From the NCBI GenBank assembly GCA_902803355.1, contig CADCPP010000092.1, positions 1 to 11,699 on the forward strand: a stretch of 11,699 bases of DNA, written 5' to 3'. The notes beneath the pieces were generated by a model, which did no database searches, was not told where the DNA came from, and saw nothing but the letters and a program-made list of their open reading frames with translations. Source of the DNA: an uncultured Lachnospiraceae bacterium (GTDB lineage: Bacteria > Bacillota > Clostridia > Lachnospirales > Lachnospiraceae). Positions 7,414 to 11,699 of this stretch are shown here, in pieces; the first letter of the stretch is position 1; every line of letters begins with the position of its first letter. The translations under genes were made by a program, and so were the position numbers.

Positions 7414-7442
7414 TTGCATTGTGCGAAGGGAATTGATAGAAT
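7414..7442 (+). promoter_or_regulatory. Sigma-A-type promoter with dyad over the -35, for the ferredoxin gene
   Basis: TTGCAT (7414-7419), a 17-base spacer and TAGAAT (7437-7442). An inverted repeat, TCCCTT (7410-7415) with AAGGGA (7426-7431), overlaps the -35 and could be an operator. The start would be near 7449, leaving a leader of about 45 bases before the ATG at 7495. Confidence 0.62.
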
Positions 7443-7494
7443 GATTCAGGATAAGAGATTGGTCACTCTTAAGTACATCTAAGGAGGAATGATT

Positions 7495-7665
7495 ATGGCT
7501 TATAAAATCGGTGATAACTGCATCATGTGCGGTGCCTGCGCCGGCAACTGCCCGGTGGGCGCGATCAGCGAGGGCGACGGCAAATACGAGATCAATCCTG
7601 ATCTCTGCATCGAATGCGGCGCCTGCGCCGCCGGCTGCCCGGTCGGCACGATCGATCTGGCGTAA
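7495..7665 (+). CDS. Clostridial-type 2[4Fe-4S] ferredoxin
   Basis: This 56-residue low-potential electron carrier binds two [4Fe-4S] clusters. The two half-domains are clear: Cys9, 12, 15 and 19 (C-x2-C-x2-C-x3-CP) and Cys38, 41, 44 and 48 with the same spacing. The halves repeat each other (CGACAGNCPVGAI against CGACAAGCPVGTI). The length is typical of clostridial ferredoxins, which serve pyruvate:ferredoxin oxidoreductase, hydrogenase and Rnf-type complexes in the cytoplasm. A consensus ribosome site, AAGGAGG (7481-7487), sits 7 bases before the ATG, and a good promoter lies upstream, so high expression is likely. The start gives the usual MAYKI beginning. The reductase at the start of the window could share electrons with it, but nothing in the sequence ties them together. 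Confidence 0.97.
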   Translation: MAYKIGDNCIMCGACAGNCPVGAISEGDGKYEINPDLCIECGACAAGCPVGTIDLA

Positions 7666-7681
7666 TTACCCGCAGTAAAGT

Positions 7682-7813
7682 CAGCCGGAAGGCTGATGAT
7701 TAAGCAAAACCGCCGCACTGCGGCAGATCTGCAAAGGACGGCATAAACTGCAAAATAAGCAGCTTATGCCGTCCTTATCCATGAGAAGGCTGTGCTGCGT
7801 ATGCAGGCAGCCT
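7682..7813 (+). ncRNA. Hairpin-rich leader between the ferredoxin gene and prmA
   Basis: Four stem-loops follow one another in this gap. They are CAGCC/GGCTG (7682-7686 with 7691-7695), GCCGC/GCGGC (7712-7716 with 7720-7724), a large hairpin pairing 7734-7746 with 7764-7776 (13 bp, then one mismatch and CTGC/GCAG around a 7-base loop), and AGGCTG/CAGCCT (7787-7792 with 7808-7813, inner CTGC/GCAG around GTAT). None is followed by a T run, so a simple intrinsic terminator is unlikely. The stretch ends about 14 bases before the prmA ribosome site. It could be an mRNA-stabilising element, a regulatory leader for prmA or a weak terminator for the ferredoxin. No known riboswitch class was recognised. 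Confidence 0.4.
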
Positions 7814-7838
7814 GAGGAAAGCAAGCGAGGAAGAAGAG

Positions 7839-8933
7839 ATGGAATGGCTCTGTTATACGATCGACGCGCATGAGGAAGATGAAGAGGCGGTCATCGCGAT
7901 GCTGTCCGCGAGGGGCATCGACAGTCTGGAGATCATTGAGGCGGACCCTCTTTCCGCAGAGGATAAGGCGGCGATGTTTCTGGAACCCGATGCCGAACTT
8001 CAGCCGGATGCGCCACTGCCTGAGGGCAGGATCAGGATCCGTTTCTATCTGCATTCCGCCCTGGATCCGGACTCACCGATCCAGGCGCAGAGTGCGGACT
8101 TTGCGGATGATTCCTACACGATCCATGACAGGAGATATTCCCCGGAGGAGATCCTGCAGATCGAACAGGCCGTGCGCAGCGGACTTGAAGAATTATCTGT
8201 GCAGGGCCTTGCCGGTGAAACGCATCTTTCTTCCGACATCTCCCGCGAGAGCGAGTGGCGGGACGCCTGGAAGCAGTATTTCAAACCCATTGAGGCAGAC
8301 GGCTTTCTGATCTGCCCGGTCTGGTGCAGGCTGCCGGAAGAGACAAAAAAACGGATAGGTAAGGGAGAACTGAAGCTCCTCCTCCTGGAGCCGGGAACGG
8401 CCTTCGGAACCGGCGCGCACGCGTCGACCAGGCTCTGTCTGGACGGGATGATGGAGCAGATAAGACCAGGCGACAGCCTGCTCGATATCGGGACCGGCAG
8501 CGGGATCCTGGGAATCGCCGCTCTGCTTTTCGGCGCGGAGAGCGTGACGGCGACGGAAGTCGATCCGACCTGCTCGGCCGTGGTCGAAGAGAACCTGCGC
8601 CTGAACGGACTCGGTGATCAAAACAGCAGCCGTTTCCGGCTGCTGATCGGGGATGTTTTAACGAATGAGACGGTGCGGAGGGAGGCTGCCGGCCGCTATG
8701 ATCTGATCACGGCCAATATCCTGGCGCCGGTCATCGAGCGGCTTGCCGCGGAGGGTGCTGCGGACCGCTTCATCAAGGAAGGCGGCGTCTTTGTGAGTTC
8801 CGGCATTATCGATACGAAGGTGCCGGACGTCGTGAGGGCCTTCAGGGAAAATCCCGCCTGGACCAAGGTCTCTGTGAGCTATCTCGGAGAGTGGGCTGCG
8901 GTCAGCGCGGTCAGGACGCCTTATGAAATTTAA
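7839..8933 (+). CDS. prmA: Ribosomal protein L11 methyltransferase
   Basis: This 364-residue S-adenosylmethionine-dependent enzyme methylates lysines and the N-terminus of ribosomal protein L11 in the cytoplasm. The N-terminal L11-recognition domain covers about 1-130. The linker and catalytic domain carry the PrmA-specific EPGTAFGTGAHAST at 184-197, the SAM-binding LLDIGTGSG at 214-222, the acidic end of strand 2 at TEVDP (239-243), and TANILA at 291-296 (usual form VANILA). The family is usually about 290-320 residues; the extra length lies mainly in the N-terminal half, around 35-65 and 75-105. The ribosome site is weak (GAGG, 7827-7830, 8 bases from the ATG) and no clear promoter was found, so it may depend on readthrough from the ferredoxin gene or on its structured leader. 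Its usual Firmicute partner rsmE does not follow; the next gene converges on it after 35 bases. Confidence 0.94.
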   Translation: MEWLCYTIDAHEEDEEAVIAMLSARGIDSLEIIEADPLSAEDKAAMFLEPDAELQPDAPLPEGRIRIRFYLHSALDPDSPIQAQSADFADDSYTIHDRRYSPEEILQIEQAVRSGLEELSVQGLAGETHLSSDISRESEWRDAWKQYFKPIEADGFLICPVWCRLPEETKKRIGKGELKLLLLEPGTAFGTGAHASTRLCLDGMMEQIRPGDSLLDIGTGSGILGIAALLFGAESVTATEVDPTCSAVVEENLRLNGLGDQNSSRFRLLIGDVLTNETVRREAAGRYDLITANILAPVIERLAAEGAADRFIKEGGVFVSSGIIDTKVPDVVRAFRENPAWTKVSVSYLGEWAAVSAVRTPYEI

Positions 8934-8968
8934 GGACGGCTGCCGCGGAAAACAGAGCAGCAGCCTGA

Positions 8969-9886
8969 TCAGTTTTTCCTGCGAAACAGTTTAAAGCAGG
9001 CGGGGTACGCCGCGACTTCCACAAAGAGGATGACTGCGTAGCGGCAGGTCCGGACCATCAGCGCCGCGAAGCTGCCGGAGGCAAGAAACTCGCTGTTAAA
9101 GGGCAGTTTCAGGACGATATTCAGTCCGAAGAAGAGACCGATGCCGGCAAGGGTGCGAAGGATCATCCGGGGGATGCTCCTGGTATTCTCAAAACGGATC
9201 CAGCGCTTTTCCACAAAGGCGCCGGCGTAGGTCCCGATCATCATGCCGAGAGATGTGAAGTAGTCGGTGCTCGTGCAGTAGAAGAGTCCCGGGATCGCGG
9301 TCGCGATCAGGATCAGATAGAGGACCCAGTCCTTCTTCACCGCTTTCTGCAGCCATGAGACCAGAACGATGCAGAGCAGCCCCAGCGCCCAGCCGGCCAG
9401 CACATCCGTCGGATAATGCACGCCGAGCATGAAGCGCGAGATGCCCACAAGCAGGGGGATCGCAACGGCGATCACGATAAGCGCGGCCTTGCGCTTGTAC
9501 CAGGCCAGCGAGCCGTAGACCGTCACGGCATTGGAGGAGTGTCCACTGGGGAAGGAATAGCCCTGAACGAGCGGGTCCATGATGTCGCCGCTTTTATCCA
9601 CGGGCTTCAGGCATTTCACTTCTTCGTGGACCATGTAAGGGCGAAGCCTGAGCGCAACGTTTTTGAGCATGGGGTTCCAGGTGCAGGCGGCAGTCAGGTT
9701 GATGCCCAGATACAGGCCCCAGCGCTTATCGATGCACCAGTAGATAAAGCCCATGATCCCGACCATCACGGTCTCTTCGCCAAGGGCGGAAACATAGGAC
9801 GCGATAAACGCGCCGACGCTGCCAAGTGTCTGCTGAAGCCACGCCATCAGCTGAGGCTCCCAGGCAAAATAAAATGTATTACCCAT
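8969..9886 (-). CDS. PAP2 superfamily membrane phosphatase
   Basis: This 305-residue multi-pass protein has all three motifs of the PAP2/lipid phosphatase family: K-x6-RP at Lys75-Arg82-Pro83, PSGH at 113-116, and SR-x5-H-x3-D at Ser150-Arg151-His157-Asp161. Members dephosphorylate phosphatidic acid, phosphatidylglycerol phosphate or undecaprenyl pyrophosphate at the membrane; the specificity is not readable here. The C-terminal half (about 185-300) adds roughly three further hydrophobic segments beyond the compact PAP2 core, as in larger Clostridia proteins of this family. The start at 9886 is supported by GGGAG on the coding strand (plus-strand 9892-9896), 5 bases upstream. It is divergent from the PLP-fold gene with overlapping promoters and convergent with prmA. 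No good terminator is seen: the GGCTGC/GCAGCC stem in the 35-base gap lacks a T run in this direction. Confidence 0.92.
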   Translation of the reverse strand: MGNTFYFAWEPQLMAWLQQTLGSVGAFIASYVSALGEETVMVGIMGFIYWCIDKRWGLYLGINLTAACTWNPMLKNVALRLRPYMVHEEVKCLKPVDKSGDIMDPLVQGYSFPSGHSSNAVTVYGSLAWYKRKAALIVIAVAIPLLVGISRFMLGVHYPTDVLAGWALGLLCIVLVSWLQKAVKKDWVLYLILIATAIPGLFYCTSTDYFTSLGMMIGTYAGAFVEKRWIRFENTRSIPRMILRTLAGIGLFFGLNIVLKLPFNSEFLASGSFAALMVRTCRYAVILFVEVAAYPACFKLFRRKN

Positions 9887-9918
9887 ATCAGCTCCCGCTC
9901 ATCACAAGAATTTGTTTT

Positions 9919-9947
9919 ATTATACTGCCAAATTGCGGACTTTACAA
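9919..9947 (-). promoter_or_regulatory. Sigma-A-type promoter for the PAP2 phosphatase gene
   Basis: Read on the minus strand: TTGTAA (plus-strand 9942-9947), a 17-base spacer and a perfect TATAAT (plus-strand 9919-9924). The start would be near 9912. Its -35 overlaps the -35 of the divergent promoter by five bases. Confidence 0.72.
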
Positions 9948-9969
9948 GACCTGCCGCATGGCGTAAAAT
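9941..9969 (+). promoter_or_regulatory. Sigma-A-type promoter for the DegT-like gene
   Basis: TTTACA (9941-9946), a 17-base spacer and TAAAAT (9964-9969). The start would be near 9976, giving a leader of about 70 bases that contains the hairpin-forming TGCCGG-TT-CCGGCA at 10001-10014. Confidence 0.6.
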
Positions 9970-10044
9970 ACAGAAAGAAAGGCTGAGCCGCTTTAAGGCG
10001 TGCCGGTTCCGGCAGCGGATCCTTTGCGGATGGTGAAAAAGATC

Positions 10045-10995
10045 ATGAGGGAAATCGGAGGCTATATCGAACTGGATACCTATCATCTTCCCCTGCTGCA
10101 CGAGCGGGCGGTCGCCCTGAACTGCGGCAGAAATGCTTTGGCTTATCTGCTTAAAGCGCGGAAGATCGGATCGCTTCTCATCCCGAAATTCATCTGCGAT
10201 TCGGTGACCGGCGTCTGCGAGCGGGAAGGCGTGCCCTACCGGTTTTATTCTGTCGGGACGGATCTTCTTCCCGCGGAACCGCTTGAGCCGAAAGAAGAGG
10301 AATGGGTCCTGTTCGTCAATTATTATTCCCAGTTTGACAACGCCACGATCGCGGAGATCGTCAAACGATATCAACGGGTGATCGTTGATCAGACACACTC
10401 GTATTTTCAGGAGCCGATTCCGGGCGTGGATACCATCTACACCTGCCGGAAATACTTCGGGGTGGCAGACGGCGCGTTTTTATATACGGACGCTGCATCG
10501 GAGAGCAGCTATCCGGTGGATGAATCCTTTGACCGCATGAATTTTCTTCTGGGACGCTATGAACGAACCGCCTCGGAGTTTTATCCGGAATATGCCGCGA
10601 ATAACGAGTATTTCCGGACGCAGCCCATCAAACAGATGTCGAAACTGACCAGAAATCTGCTTCACGCGATCGATTACGAGAAGGTGAAAGCCGTCCGGGA
10701 AGAAAACTTCCGGCAGCTGCATGAAGCCTTTGCCGAGGTCAACCAGCTGAAGCTGAAAAGTGAGCCGGGAACGTTCATGTATCCGCTCATGCTGGAAGGC
10801 GGGGGTAAGATCAGAAAGCGTCTTCAGGAGAAAAAGATCTATATTCCGACGCTCTGGCCGGATGTCTTCGGATGGTGCAGTGAAGAGGAAACCGAATATC
10901 AGCTGGCAAGGGATATCCTTCCGCTGCCGATCGATCAGCGCTACGGCAGGGAAGATATGGATTACATGATCGGCATGATCAGGGAAATGATCTGA
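10045..10995 (+). CDS. DegT/DnrJ/EryC1-like PLP-fold protein
   Basis: This protein of about 316 residues looks like a divergent member of the DegT/DnrJ/EryC1 (sugar aminotransferase) fold. Numbered from 10045, NCGRNALAYLL at 26-36 matches the cofactor-phosphate region, VDQTHS with Asp115 matches the pyridine-nitrogen aspartate, and CRKYFGVADGAF with Lys136 matches the Schiff-base lysine segment (family form RK-x4-DGG). YIPTLWP and LPLPIDQRYG near the C-terminus fit the family. It is shorter than the usual 360-400 residues. The start is uncertain: an ATG at 10030 and a GTG at 10000 are in frame, none has a good ribosome site, and 10045 was chosen because MREIGGYIELD resembles my recollection of how relatives begin and GGTGA lies 8 bases upstream. 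No sugar-nucleotide genes are adjacent, so the substrate is unknown. Probably cytoplasmic. Confidence 0.72.
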   Translation: MREIGGYIELDTYHLPLLHERAVALNCGRNALAYLLKARKIGSLLIPKFICDSVTGVCEREGVPYRFYSVGTDLLPAEPLEPKEEEWVLFVNYYSQFDNATIAEIVKRYQRVIVDQTHSYFQEPIPGVDTIYTCRKYFGVADGAFLYTDAASESSYPVDESFDRMNFLLGRYERTASEFYPEYAANNEYFRTQPIKQMSKLTRNLLHAIDYEKVKAVREENFRQLHEAFAEVNQLKLKSEPGTFMYPLMLEGGGKIRKRLQEKKIYIPTLWPDVFGWCSEEETEYQLARDILPLPIDQRYGREDMDYMIGMIREMI

Positions 10996-10999
10996 AAAA

Positions 11000-11040
11000 C
11001 CGGATCTCTCGGGGAAAAGAGCGGAACCGGATCGTTTTTT
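11000..11040 (+). terminator. Imperfect intrinsic terminator after the DegT-like gene
   Basis: CCGG (11000-11003) and CTCT (11006-11009) pair with CCGG (11027-11030) and AGAG (11018-11021), with an internal loop between the two helices. Six T residues follow at 11035-11040. The broken stem makes it weaker than the other terminators here. Confidence 0.5.
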
Positions 11041-11046
11041 CCCATC

Positions 11047-11075
11047 TTGCATTCAGGGACAAAAACGGTTAAAAT
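11047..11075 (+). promoter_or_regulatory. Sigma-A-type promoter for mscL
   Basis: TTGCAT (11047-11052), a 17-base spacer and TAAAAT (11070-11075). The start would be near 11082, about 26 bases before the ATG. The -35 is identical to that of the ferredoxin promoter. Confidence 0.65.
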
Positions 11076-11107
11076 ATCAATGAGTTTTTTTCTGAAAGGA
11101 GAAGCTT

Positions 11108-11587
11108 ATGAAGAAGTTTATTGAAGAATTCAAAGCATTCGCACTGAAGGGCAATATGGTCGATATGGCCATCGGCGTCATTATCGGCGGCGCGTTCACC
11201 GCTCTGGTCGGTGCCTTCACGGCCAATATCGTGAACCCGCTGATGGCTCTGATCCCCGGCGTGAACAGCCTGGACAATGCCTTAAAGATCGTGCTGAAGG
11301 AAGCGGTCCTGGGAGAAGACGGCGCTGTGGTGACCGAAGAAGTCGCCATCAAATTCGGCGCGTTCATCAGTGCCATCATCACCTTCCTGATCCTGGCTCT
11401 GATCGTTTTCATGGTCGTTAAATCGATCAATAAGCTCCGCAAGCTGGAAGAAGAGCGCAAAGCTGCTGCGGCACCTGCTCCCGAGCCGGAGGCTCCCACC
11501 ACCAAGATCTGCCCGTTCTGCCAGAGCGAGATCGCCGAGGCGGCTACCCGCTGCCCGTGCTGCACGTCCGTGCTGGACAAGCCGTGA
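11108..11587 (+). CDS. mscL: Large-conductance mechanosensitive channel with C-terminal zinc ribbon
   Basis: This 159-residue MscL is a pentameric membrane channel that opens under high membrane tension to release solutes on hypo-osmotic shock. The N-terminal amphipathic helix and first pore helix are highly typical (MKKFIEEFKAFALKGNMVDM, then AIGVIIGGAFTALV to about 46). A periplasmic-side loop covers about 50-80, and the second membrane helix is at about 84-105. A charged helix (106-120) and an Ala/Pro/Glu linker lead to a zinc-ribbon-like tail with Cys135-x2-Cys138 and Cys149-x2-Cys152. Escherichia coli MscL is about 136 residues, so the tail is an addition; similar Cys-rich tails occur in some Clostridia MscL proteins. 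The ATG follows AAAGGAG (11095-11101) by 6 bases. The gene is monocistronic, with its own promoter and terminator. Confidence 0.96.
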   Translation: MKKFIEEFKAFALKGNMVDMAIGVIIGGAFTALVGAFTANIVNPLMALIPGVNSLDNALKIVLKEAVLGEDGAVVTEEVAIKFGAFISAIITFLILALIVFMVVKSINKLRKLEEERKAAAAPAPEPEAPTTKICPFCQSEIAEAATRCPCCTSVLDKP

Positions 11588-11620
11588 TGTGAAGAGATCA
11601 TCCGCAATGTAAGAAAGAAG

Positions 11621-11650
11621 GCCCCCGGCGGGATATGCCGGGGGCTTTTT
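11621..11650 (+). terminator. Intrinsic terminator after mscL
   Basis: GCCCCCGGC (11621-11629) pairs perfectly with GCCGGGGGC (11637-11645) around a 7-base loop, followed by five T residues (11646-11650). The last 49 bases of the window after it show no recognisable gene or site. Confidence 0.94.
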
Positions 11651-11699
11651 GCGCGGGAAGAGCGCCGCGCCGGCAGGGAAGCGAGGCCGCTGACGGCAA

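Noticed and set aside
7696..7746. A 16-codon ORF as a stand-alone gene
   Set aside because: The possible ribosome site GGAAGG is only 3 bases from the ATG and lies in a hairpin; it is kept only as part of the leader hypothesis.
8938..8976. GGCTGC/GCAGCC stem followed by five T as a prmA terminator
   Set aside because: The loop is 16 bases and the T run begins six bases after the stem, so the geometry does not fit an intrinsic terminator.
9416..10036. A 206-codon plus-strand frame opposite the PAP2 phosphatase
   Set aside because: It covers the conserved PAP2 motifs on the other strand and the divergent promoters, and has no domain or ribosome site.
10998..11033. Nine-base direct repeat AACCGGATC at 10998-11006 and 11025-11033 as a target-site duplication
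   Set aside because: The 18 bases between the copies are terminator loop sequence with no mobile element; the repeat belongs to the imperfect terminator.
11077..11607. A 176-codon minus-strand frame opposite mscL
   Set aside because: It is the exact antisense of an unmistakable MscL and runs into the mscL promoter-leader region without its own signals.
1..11699. CRISPR, tRNA, rRNA, insertion sequence, toxin-antitoxin or defence genes
   Set aside because: I looked on both strands for repeat arrays, cloverleaf arms, transposase motifs and small paired ORFs and found none that could be supported.

Overview
This is an ordinary-looking chromosomal stretch from a GC-rich anaerobic Firmicute, most likely class Clostridia and plausibly Lachnospiraceae. 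The clues are purine-rich AGGAGG-type ribosome binding sites, a DegV protein, a LytR-CpsA-Psr (LCP) protein with an SV(F/Y)RD-type motif, a 2[4Fe-4S] clostridial ferredoxin and an MscL with a C-terminal zinc ribbon. The taxon is inferred from these features only. I see no mobile element, CRISPR array, tRNA or rRNA, and no stretch over 300 bases without a gene.

Layout, left to right. (1) Positions 17-1198 (+) encode a flavin/NAD(P)H reductase fused to a plant-type 2Fe-2S domain, closed by a strong terminator at 1202-1242. (2) 2234-1302 (-) encodes a membrane-anchored alpha/beta hydrolase. (3) 2430-3314 (+) encodes a DegV fatty-acid-binding protein, and 3410-4750 (+) an LCP cell-wall-polymer transferase, each with its own sigma-A-like promoter. 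(4) 4880-6529 (+) encodes an HtrA-type membrane protease with an unusual charged cytoplasmic arm. It is preceded by phased TCACA repeats and a large inverted repeat, and followed by a UUCG-loop terminator. (5) 6667-7362 (+) encodes a PAP2-like membrane protein. (6) 7495-7665 (+) encodes a 56-residue ferredoxin. A hairpin-rich 170-base stretch follows, then prmA at 7839-8933 (+). (7) 9886-8969 (-) encodes a classical PAP2 phosphatase. It diverges, from overlapping promoters, from a DegT/DnrJ-like PLP protein at 10045-10995 (+). (8) 11108-11587 (+) encodes MscL, with its own promoter and terminator.

The genes look like mostly monocistronic units rather than one pathway. Envelope functions dominate: LCP, HtrA, two PAP2-type proteins, MscL and a membrane-anchored hydrolase. 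The two redox proteins are separate units. No new multi-gene system is evident. The most interesting signals are regulatory: the phased repeats before htrA, the structured leader before prmA, the overlapping divergent promoters near 9.95 kb, and the recurrent TTGC -35 elements.
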